From CAZADH01 sp964483805 (GTDB lineage: Bacteria; Muiribacteriota; Ozemobacteria; Ozemobacterales; Ozemobacteraceae), in contig CAZADH010000294.1 in the NCBI GenBank assembly GCA_964483805.1, positions 1 to 7,447 of the forward strand: DNA of 7,447 nt, given 5' to 3'. The translations under genes and the position numbers were made by a program. The notes beneath the pieces were generated by a model that saw only the letters and a program-made list of their open reading frames with translations, was not told the DNA's origin and ran no database searches. Positions 1 to 5,504 of this stretch are shown here, piece after piece. Numbering within the stretch: the first letter of the stretch is position 1; every line of letters starts with the position of its first letter.

Positions 1-3
1 CTG

Positions 4-1434
4 TTGACCAACGTCGGCCGTTTCGATGCCGAGCTGGTCAAGGTGGCCGGTGGACCCACGCCCGAAACCCAGGCCCTGACCCGCTCGCTGCGCGAGCATT
101 CGCCGTGGGTGCTGCACGCGCGCGCCAAAGGTGCCAATGCGGCGACCGCCATCGGTCAGGTCGCCCGCGAGTTCGAACAGTGTGCCGGGGTGCCGCTCGA
201 GCTGGCGCTCTGGACCATCGAAAGCTGGGCCCTGGCGATGGGACTGACGAGCGCGCCGGTCCGCGGGGCGGTTGCCCCGACCAGCGCCGCAACCCGTGCG
301 GCCCCGCCCGGCAACGCGCCAACCCATGCGCCTGCGCGGCCGGCAGCACCGGTTGCCGCAGCACCGGCTGCCGCAGCACCGGCTGCCGCAGCATCGGCTG
401 CCGCGCCGGGAACCTCGGGCGTCGCTGCAGGTGCAGCGGCAAAGTTCGCACCCGCCGCCCCAACCACGCCGCTCGGTATTGAAGTTGTATGTCAAGACGG
501 CCGCATCATCGGGGTCGCCCGGGCCTGGTGGAAAGGCGTGCCGGAAGCCGGAACACCGGCACCCGAGGCACTCGCCCCCGTCGTCGTGCGCGAGGTCGCA
601 CCACCCGAGCCGCCGTTTCACCGTTGGGCACAGGCCGAGACGAAGACCGGTGCGACCACCGCCACCACGACCAACGGGGTGCCCGGTGCGGCAGACGCCG
701 CGACGACCGGAACGGGGGCACGTGATTCCCGGCCGGCGACAACGGTCGGAGGTGGTGTGGCGGCTTCGCGCGATGCGGGGCTGGGCCAGGTTGATCCGGT
801 GCCGCCCGCGCACGATGCGCGTAGTGCCCCGTTGCCCCACGGATGGGGGCGCGAAGCGTCAGTTTCGCGCAGTGCAAACGACCCGCCCGCGAAGCCGACC
901 TCGGTGCCCGGTCACGTGGCTCCGCCGCCGCTGCCGATCCCCGGTGGTGGACAGGCCGTCGCCCCTGTCACCCCCGCACCGGTGGCGCCGGCGCGAGCAT
1001 CGACGGGTGGTGCTGGTGTTGCGGCACCGCCGCCGCGCCCGCCTGCCGAACCGGTGCCGGTGGGTGAGGCCGAGGGCATGTTCCGCCTGGGCATGGCCTA
1101 TCTGACCGGGCGCCAGGGTTTGATGGCCAGCCCCGGTATTGCCGTCGAGAAGCTGAAACGGGCCGTCGAATTGGGCCACGTCGAGGCAAAATATCAATTG
1201 GGTATGTTGTATTTACAAGGTCGTGGGGCGAAGCAGGATGTCCGTCAGGGCATCGCCCTGCTCGACCAGGCCGGAAACCAGAACCACGCCGGGGCACTGC
1301 TGCAACTGGGCCAGATGTGCCTGCGCGGCCTCGGTGTGGTCGCCGACGCCAAGCTGGCCCGCGGCTATCTGCAACGTGCCGCCGCCGCCGGATCGGCCGA
1401 AGCACGCGACCTCATTGCCCGCCTCGAGGAATGA
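4..1434 (+). CDS. Sel1-repeat protein with N-terminal helical module and long Ala/Pro linker (5' end uncertain)
   Basis: This 476-residue protein has three parts. Residues 1-80 are a compact helical module ending in LELALWTIESWALAMGL. It recalls a short module, often ending in a WxVESWALALG-type motif, that I remember from multidomain bacterial signalling proteins. Residues about 81-353 are a disordered Ala/Pro/Thr/Gly linker. Residues about 356-470 hold roughly three Sel1-like helical repeats, with motifs such as RLGMAYLTGRQG, YQLGMLYLQGRG and QLGQMCLRGLGV, each followed by an A..LL..A helix. Sel1 repeats form alpha-solenoids that bind protein partners, so an adaptor role is likely; there is no catalytic motif, signal peptide or membrane helix. 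The TTG at 4 is the first start codon seen, but the frame is open to base 1 (CTG) and no ribosome site is visible, so the true start may lie upstream. The stop is 16 bases before the next gene. Confidence 0.85.
   Translation: MTNVGRFDAELVKVAGGPTPETQALTRSLREHSPWVLHARAKGANAATAIGQVAREFEQCAGVPLELALWTIESWALAMGLTSAPVRGAVAPTSAATRAAPPGNAPTHAPARPAAPVAAAPAAAAPAAAASAAAPGTSGVAAGAAAKFAPAAPTTPLGIEVVCQDGRIIGVARAWWKGVPEAGTPAPEALAPVVVREVAPPEPPFHRWAQAETKTGATTATTTNGVPGAADAATTGTGARDSRPATTVGGGVAASRDAGLGQVDPVPPAHDARSAPLPHGWGREASVSRSANDPPAKPTSVPGHVAPPPLPIPGGGQAVAPVTPAPVAPARASTGGAGVAAPPPRPPAEPVPVGEAEGMFRLGMAYLTGRQGLMASPGIAVEKLKRAVELGHVEAKYQLGMLYLQGRGAKQDVRQGIALLDQAGNQNHAGALLQLGQMCLRGLGVVADAKLARGYLQRAAAAGSAEARDLIARLEE
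346..405 (+). repeat. 15-bp in-frame tandem repeat (4 copies)
   Basis: Four consecutive 15-base units start at 346, 361, 376 and 391. The second and third are identical (GCACCGGCTGCCGCA); the first differs by one base, and the last has a C-to-T change and a changed final base. Each unit encodes five residues of the type APAAA. The repeat lies in the disordered linker of the Sel1 protein and probably arose by replication slippage. It should vary in copy number between strains without breaking the frame. Confidence 0.9.
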
Positions 1435-1450
1435 ACAGGAGACCGATACC

Positions 1451-1729
1451 ATGAACGAAACCGCAACCACCACCAACAACACCCCGACCGAGGTGCGGAC
1501 GACCGATCACTGGCTGTTGCTGTGGTGCGGCATCGTGGCCGCCGAGTTGGCGTTCCTTTTCACCCTGTCGGGCAGCCCGCTGTGGTTGTTGCTCGGGGTC
1601 GTGCTCTACTGGCCGGTCCGCGATGGCTTGCGGGGGGCGACCATCCGTGATGGCGATCCCGAACCGGAGGCCGGCGAAATCGCCGACAACAGCAATACAA
1701 CGTCAAACACTCCGCAGGTCAAGGAGTAA
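1451..1729 (+). CDS. Small membrane protein with two predicted transmembrane helices
   Basis: This is a 92-residue protein of unrecognised family. The start is ATG 1451, chosen because AGGAGA at 1437-1442 lies 8 bases upstream; the open frame continues upstream but overlaps the Sel1 gene. Residues 1-20 are polar and Thr/Asn-rich. Residues about 21-39 (WLLLWCGIVAAELAFLFTL) and about 43-56 (PLWLLLGVVLYWPV) form a hydrophobic hairpin split by SGS. The 36-residue tail is acidic, Asn/Thr-rich and probably disordered. Both ends probably face the cytoplasm, with RDGLR following the second helix. It lies between the Sel1 gene and the srfB N-terminal gene (3-base gap), so it is probably a membrane component or anchor of the Srf-type assembly. 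That role is inferred from position only. Confidence 0.8.
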   Translation: MNETATTTNNTPTEVRTTDHWLLLWCGIVAAELAFLFTLSGSPLWLLLGVVLYWPVRDGLRGATIRDGDPEPEAGEIADNSNTTSNTPQVKE

Positions 1730-1732
1730 GCC

Positions 1733-2317
1733 ATGGACAAGATCGAGTTCATCGCGTCCACGGGGTTGTCGTTTCATACCCCCGAACAGGACCGTCGTTT
1801 CACGCCGCAACTGCTGGGCAAGAGCTGGGAGTTCCGGGTGCTCAAGGCGGCCAACGGCAGTTACAGTCTGCAGCAAGGGAAAGCGGCGATCGCCAACATG
1901 ACGACCGTCGATGGTCAACCGCTGACCGATACCGGTCGCGTGGCGGTGACCTTCGCCGATGCCCTGGCGGCCTGCATGCGCAAGTGGCTGCCGTTGCCGT
2001 ACGCGCGCAAGACGGGGGGCAGTGCCTCACCGTCGCGCAGCGCCGACTGGATCCGGTTGTTCATCGACCGGCCGCCGCTGGCACGTGAAGACGATGTATT
2101 TCGCTGCACGTTCGTCGTCGACACCACGGTGCGCCCCAGCGTACCGTCATCGACACCCATGGGCGACCAGTTCGGGTTTCGCGAGGACGACGTCGGCCTG
2201 GCCTTCGCGCCGAACCTCGCTGCGCCCGGTTTCTGGCAGTCACCCACGTTGCTGACCTGGGTGCAGCGTATCTTCCATCGCCGAGTTGCTGCCCGAGGTC
2301 ACGCTGATGGCGCCTGA
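1733..2317 (+). CDS. srfB: SrfB N-terminal domain, encoded as a separate gene
   Basis: This 194-residue protein matches, as I recall it, the N-terminal non-ATPase region of SrfB. It begins with KIEFIASTGLSFHTPE (the enteric protein opens with a similar beta strand and Gly turn). It has the WLPLPY motif at residues 85-90, followed by DWIRLFIDRPP, a strand-rich middle, and LLTWVQRIFHRR near 173-184, matching the DLTWVxxWLREVF-type helix that closes this domain. The start is ATG 1733, with AAGGAG at 1721-1726. The last ten residues after HRR look non-homologous: they read through a frame that no longer corresponds to SrfB, and the family sequence resumes in the +1 frame as AELLPEVTLM. So this is either a genuine split subunit or the front half of a frameshifted srfB. 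It overlaps the next gene by 11 bases. Confidence 0.8.
   Translation: MDKIEFIASTGLSFHTPEQDRRFTPQLLGKSWEFRVLKAANGSYSLQQGKAAIANMTTVDGQPLTDTGRVAVTFADALAACMRKWLPLPYARKTGGSASPSRSADWIRLFIDRPPLAREDDVFRCTFVVDTTVRPSVPSSTPMGDQFGFREDDVGLAFAPNLAAPGFWQSPTLLTWVQRIFHRRVAARGHADGA
2255..2317 (+). other. Junction where SrfB homology changes reading frame
   Basis: Up to about base 2280 the SrfB-like sequence is read in the frame of the 1733 gene (TWVQRIFH). From about 2280 it is read one base later (AELLPEVTLMAPEGDGVDV, then LVLDLGNSR). The downstream frame is closed upstream by a TGA at 2253-2255. Enteric SrfB, as I recall it, has roughly 45-50 more residues between these two blocks. The junction is therefore consistent with a deletion whose length is not a multiple of three. 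No classic slippery heptamer is visible. Confidence 0.6.
2295..2298 (+). promoter_or_regulatory. Ribosome binding site deciding the start of the SrfB ATPase gene
   Basis: GAGG lies 8 bases before ATG 2307, inside the end of the preceding gene. The alternative TTG at 2286 has only CCATCGCCGAG upstream and no usable Shine-Dalgarno site. The ATG is therefore preferred, and it gives an 11-base overlap suited to translational coupling. Confidence 0.55.
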
Positions 2318-4412
2318 GGGCGACGGCGTCGATGTGCACCTGGTGCTCGACCTGGGCAACAGCCGCGCGTGTGGGATTCTGGCCGAGTGCGAGCCCGGCC
2401 GACCGATCGATCTCGACGCGGCGAAGAAACTCGAGATCCGGGATCTGCGGCGCCCGGGCGAGATCTACACCGAGCCGTTCGATACGACGTTCCGTTTTGC
2501 GCCGCCGCTGTTTTGCGAGGTCGACAATCCGGTGCCGCATGCGGGCAAGGGGTTTCCGTGGCCGAGCATCGTGCGACTGGGCAACGAAGCGGCGCGCATG
2601 GAAACGGCCGAGGTCGGTGACACCGGTCTGTCGAGCCCGAAACGCTACCTGTGGGACGATCAGGCGCACCCGTACCCCTGGTATTTCAATATCGTCGACG
2701 GCAGCGGCCTGGGGGTGAAGATCCAGGCGCCGTTCCTCAGGTTCCTCGACGAAGCGGGGGCATTCAAGGGCGACGCGGCCACGCCGCCGTTCGAACCGCG
2801 CTATCCGCCGACGGCGATGATGACCTTCGTCATCCTCGAGTTGCTCAACCATGTCTACGCGCAGATCAACAGCCTGCGTTATCGCAAGTTTCGCGGGCAT
2901 CGGCTGGCCCGGCGGGCGCTCAAAACTGTGGTCGTCACCAGCCCGTGCGGGATGTCGCGCCCCGAGAAAGCGATCTACCGCGAACGGGTGCAGGCGGCGG
3001 TGGATCTGTTTTTTCACGCGTGGGGTTGGCCGGCCGACACGAAACCCGAACTGCACTTCGATTTCGATGAAGCGACGTGCAGCCAGTTGACGTTTCTCTA
3101 TGGCGAGGTGCGGCATCGCTTCCTGGGTGATGCGCGCCTGGCGATCGAGACCCTTGGGCGACAACGCCCCGATGCTGCGGGCGCGCGGGGGTCGAGCCTG
3201 CGCCTCGCCAGCATCGATATCGGTGGCGGTACGGCCGACTTCATGATCGCCGAATACGCTTCGGGTGGCGCCGACCCGAGCGCTGTCATACAAAAGATGC
3301 TGTTCGCCGAAGGGTTCACCGTGGCCGGCGACGAGATCGCGCGGCGGGTGATCGAGAAGGTCATCTTGCGCCAGATTTTCGAGCAGGCGGCGGCGCGCAA
3401 GCCCGGGTTCTCGCTCGATGACCTGCGCACGTTCTTCGGCCCCGGTAAGGGCGGTCGCGACAAGGCGTTTCTCGATTTGAAGGCCGAGTTGAACCGCCAG
3501 GTCTGGATCCCGATGGCTCATCAGTTCTTGGCGTTTGCCGAGGCCGATGGCGACGAAGCGAGTCTCGAGGTGCGTTTCGATGCTTTCTTTCGGCAACGGT
3601 TACCCAGTGCCCGGGTGCTCGATTTCTTCACCGAGTCGATGCGCCGGGAGTTCGGCGTGACCCTGACGCTGGCCGAGATTCCGTGGCTGTTGTCGCGGCG
3701 GCGCATCAACGCCGTGGTGGCGAATGTCATGGAGACTGTATTGCGTGCGTATGCCGAGGTCATCGGCCAGTTCGATTGCGATGCGCTGATCCTGGCCGGC
3801 CGCACCTCGTCGCTGCCGGCGATTCGTGAGCTGTTGGTGCGGTTCATGCCGGTGGTGCCCGACCGCATTGTCGGTCTCAAGGGGTTCGCGGTCGGCGACT
3901 GGTATCCGTTCGCGCTGGCCGGCGGTGGTATTGGCGATCCCAAGACCGCGTGCGTGGTGGGTGCCGCCGTGTGGTTGTTTGCCGAGAAACTCAATCGTCT
4001 CGAGGGGTTGAGTCTGCGGGTCGATCGCAGTGTCATCGAGGCGCGCGAGTGCTTCGTCGGCACATTCAGCCCCGAAGTCATGACGCTCGACCGGTTGCTG
4101 TTCCCCGGTGCGAAGGGCGACGAGGCCGAGATCGATCTGGCGAAACCGGCGTTGATCGGCACGCGGCGCATCGATTCCGAGATGTGCCTGGTCAATCCGC
4201 TCTACGAAGTGCGCATCGATGCCCAGAAGGCGGCGTTGCCGGGTCCATACAAAGTATGTTTTCGCCGCGACGCCAAAGTCAAGGAGGCGCTCACCCTGAC
4301 CAAGGCGCAAGACGCCCAGGGGCGCACCCTCGAACGTGGTGTCGTCAACCTGCGGCTGCGCAGTCTGGTGCACGAGCAATACTGGCTCGACACCGGCTGT
4401 TTCGACCTGTGA
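2307..4412 (+). CDS. srfB: SrfB actin/Hsp70-like ATPase domain protein
   Basis: This 701-residue protein is clearly of the SrfB family. The phosphate-1 motif is D15-LGNSR, with ACGIL after it; enteric SrfB has LDVGNSxTCGIL. FPWPSIVRLGNEA lies around W85 and the SSPKRYLWDD signature at 109-118. FDEATCSQL follows around 253-261, the phosphate-2 motif SIDIGGGTADFMI around D304, FAEGFTVAGDEI after it, and an adenosine-type motif LILAGRTSSLPAI around G498. GDWYPF at 530-535, GDPKTACVVGAA from 543 and a YWLDTG C-terminus complete it. These predict ATP binding in an actin-like fold in the cytoplasm. Known SrfB proteins are about 990 residues; the missing front is the preceding gene. The start is ATG 2307 with GAGG; TTG 2286 (seven residues longer) keeps more family homology but has no ribosome site. 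Cellular role in this family is unresolved. Confidence 0.93.
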   Translation: MAPEGDGVDVHLVLDLGNSRACGILAECEPGRPIDLDAAKKLEIRDLRRPGEIYTEPFDTTFRFAPPLFCEVDNPVPHAGKGFPWPSIVRLGNEAARMETAEVGDTGLSSPKRYLWDDQAHPYPWYFNIVDGSGLGVKIQAPFLRFLDEAGAFKGDAATPPFEPRYPPTAMMTFVILELLNHVYAQINSLRYRKFRGHRLARRALKTVVVTSPCGMSRPEKAIYRERVQAAVDLFFHAWGWPADTKPELHFDFDEATCSQLTFLYGEVRHRFLGDARLAIETLGRQRPDAAGARGSSLRLASIDIGGGTADFMIAEYASGGADPSAVIQKMLFAEGFTVAGDEIARRVIEKVILRQIFEQAAARKPGFSLDDLRTFFGPGKGGRDKAFLDLKAELNRQVWIPMAHQFLAFAEADGDEASLEVRFDAFFRQRLPSARVLDFFTESMRREFGVTLTLAEIPWLLSRRRINAVVANVMETVLRAYAEVIGQFDCDALILAGRTSSLPAIRELLVRFMPVVPDRIVGLKGFAVGDWYPFALAGGGIGDPKTACVVGAAVWLFAEKLNRLEGLSLRVDRSVIEARECFVGTFSPEVMTLDRLLFPGAKGDEAEIDLAKPALIGTRRIDSEMCLVNPLYEVRIDAQKAALPGPYKVCFRRDAKVKEALTLTKAQDAQGRTLERGVVNLRLRSLVHEQYWLDTGCFDL

Positions 4413-4425
4413 CCGGAGGCCGTTC

Positions 4426-5391
4426 ATGAGCAAACCGGGTGATCTGTTTCAGTTTCCGTTTCCCAGCGTGTCGACGCCGTCGGCGGGTGCGGCCGGGGAA
4501 GGACCGGTGCCGGCGGCCGGCACGGCGCCGCTTTCGTGCGAACCGCTGACGGCCGACGAGTTGGTCGAGGTGCGGGCGTTGCTGCAGTTGTGGGGTCCCG
4601 GGTGGTCGCTGCGGGTGCGTGAAGCACTCGCCGCTGCGTCGTGCGGTGTCGTCGGGGTGGCGCCGCAGGTCGCTGCCGGCCACGGCGGCGGCACGTTGCC
4701 GCCGTTTCCGCCGCCACTGCCCGACAGCACTGAGACAGCACGGGCCGGGCATGGCGCGGGGGCCCGACCGGCAACGTTGATGCCGCCCGGGTTGCCGGCG
4801 TTCAACGGCAGTCCCAACGGTGCGGCCATGCCGGGCTTTGTGGTGCCGCAGATCGAGACTGTTCCGGTCGACCCCACGGCCGAGGCAACACCTGGTGCGG
4901 TGTCGTCGTCCGATGCGCTGTCGGCAAACACCGTTCTGCGGGTGTTCGATGCCGTCGCGATTGGTGCCGCCGAACGTGAGCATGCGGCCGCACTCCGCGC
5001 CGCCCTGGCCGCCGTCGATGTTCCCGAGTTCATTGGGCCGGCAACGGCGGCCGTGCTCGGCGTCTTCCCTCTGGGCCAGACCTTGCGACATGGCACCCCG
5101 GAACAGCGTCTGTTCACGCTCAACGCCCTCGGCGATCGCTTCCTCGCTCAGTTGGCCGGGTTGACGTTCTCGAGCCGGCGCCAACTGCTGAAGGCTGCGG
5201 CGGCTTTCCTGTCGGCGGCGAGCGAATACTATGTATTTCTTTCTCACGAGGGTGAGCCGTTCGACGCGCAACACCACGAGAGGGTTGCCGAGGGTGGATC
5301 GGGCGGCCGCACCGTGCGCGAGATGCGTTCGTTCCTGGTCGTGCGCCGGCAGGGTGACCAGGTGGTGCGCCTGGCCCAGGTGTTGACATGA
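4426..5391 (+). CDS. Hypothetical protein of the srf-like cluster, low-complexity middle and helical C-terminus
   Basis: I do not recognise this 321-residue protein. The start is ATG 4426, with GGAGG at 4415-4419 six bases upstream; it lies 13 bases after the srfB stop. Residues about 35-70 (LTADELVEVRALLQLWGPGW and on) form a short helical segment. About 71-165 is Gly/Pro/Ala-rich and probably disordered (PPFPPPLP, FNGSPNG, MPGFVVPQ). About 175-321 is an ordered, mostly helical domain with ANTVLRVFDAVAIGAAERE and SSRRQLLKAAAAFLSAASEYY. It ends in a likely beta hairpin, REMRSFLVVRRQGDQVVRL. There is no signal peptide, membrane helix, P-loop or catalytic motif. Its place between srfB and the srfA-like gene suggests a cytosolic partner specific to this version of the locus. 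The start of the 34-codon ORF at 5388 overlaps its stop. Confidence 0.85.
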   Translation: MSKPGDLFQFPFPSVSTPSAGAAGEGPVPAAGTAPLSCEPLTADELVEVRALLQLWGPGWSLRVREALAAASCGVVGVAPQVAAGHGGGTLPPFPPPLPDSTETARAGHGAGARPATLMPPGLPAFNGSPNGAAMPGFVVPQIETVPVDPTAEATPGAVSSSDALSANTVLRVFDAVAIGAAEREHAAALRAALAAVDVPEFIGPATAAVLGVFPLGQTLRHGTPEQRLFTLNALGDRFLAQLAGLTFSSRRQLLKAAAAFLSAASEYYVFLSHEGEPFDAQHHERVAEGGSGGRTVREMRSFLVVRRQGDQVVRLAQVLT

Positions 5392-5492
5392 TCGCAACCC
5401 CCATCCCGACCCCCGTCGCTGTCGCCGTCGTCGTCGTCGGGGCGCATTGCGATGCGCCCCCGCATGGCAATGCGCCCCCATACCACCGGTAG
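5388..5492 (+). CDS. Possible 34-codon ORF in the gap before the srfA-like gene
   Basis: The ATG at 5388 overlaps the stop of the preceding gene as ATGA, and the frame runs 34 codons to a TAG at 5490-5492, directly before the ribosome site of the next gene. The product is Pro/Val-rich (MIATPIPTPVAVAVVVVG, then a Cys/His/Pro tail ending PPYHR). The tail is encoded by the palindromic repeat at 5439-5478, and the Val run comes from GTC triplets at about 5425-5438. No Shine-Dalgarno site stands before the ATG, so translation would depend on coupling. It could be a coupling ORF carrying ribosomes across the gap or simply a chance frame. I lean towards chance. Confidence 0.25.
   Translation: MIATPIPTPVAVAVVVVGAHCDAPPHGNAPPYHR
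5439..5478 (+). repeat. 40-nt palindromic hairpin, REP-like
   Basis: GGGGCGCATTGC (5439-5450) pairs perfectly with GCAATGCGCCCC (5467-5478) over 12 bp. Inside, after a single G-G mismatch, ATGCG (5452-5456) pairs with CGCAT (5461-5465) around a CCCC tetraloop. An alternative hairpin uses the same left arm: 5439-5447 with 5452-5460 (9 bp, loop TGCG). The two folds exclude each other. The structure sits in the only sizeable gap (5392-5504), about 12 bases before the ribosome site of the srfA-like gene. No T-run follows, so a classic intrinsic terminator is unlikely. GGGGCGCATTGC-type palindromes are, from memory, typical of dispersed REP-like repeats in bacterial genomes. Confidence 0.8.
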
Positions 5493-5497
5493 AGGAG
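5493..5497 (+). promoter_or_regulatory. Strong ribosome binding site of the srfA-like gene
   Basis: AGGAG, within GAGGAGAAAA, lies 7 bases before ATG 5505. It is one of the strongest Shine-Dalgarno sites in the window. It fixes the start and suggests independent initiation after the hairpin gap. No convincing -35/-10 promoter pair is visible in 5392-5490. Confidence 0.75.
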
Positions 5498-5504
5498 AAA
5501 ACGC

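Noticed and set aside
346..405. CRISPR-like array
   Set aside because: Units are contiguous 15-mers with no spacers and keep the coding frame.
272..1105. 277-codon Arg/Pro-rich + strand frame inside the Sel1 gene
   Set aside because: It is a shadow of the Ala/Pro linker in another frame and stops inside the Sel1 gene.
2061..3596. 511-codon open frame on the - strand across the srfB genes
   Set aside because: It is antisense to strongly supported SrfB motifs, Arg/Gln-rich, and has no family signature; such frames are expected opposite GC-rich genes.
2286..4412. TTG 2286 as start of the SrfB ATPase gene
   Set aside because: It retains seven residues of family homology but has no Shine-Dalgarno site, whereas ATG 2307 has GAGG at proper spacing; kept only as an alternative.
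5439..5480. Intrinsic terminator after the 321-aa gene
   Set aside because: The hairpin is strong, but no T-run follows it; the next bases are CATACCACCGG and then a ribosome site.
5392..5490. Promoter for the srfA-like gene
   Set aside because: The gap is GC-rich and I see no credible -35/-10 pair.
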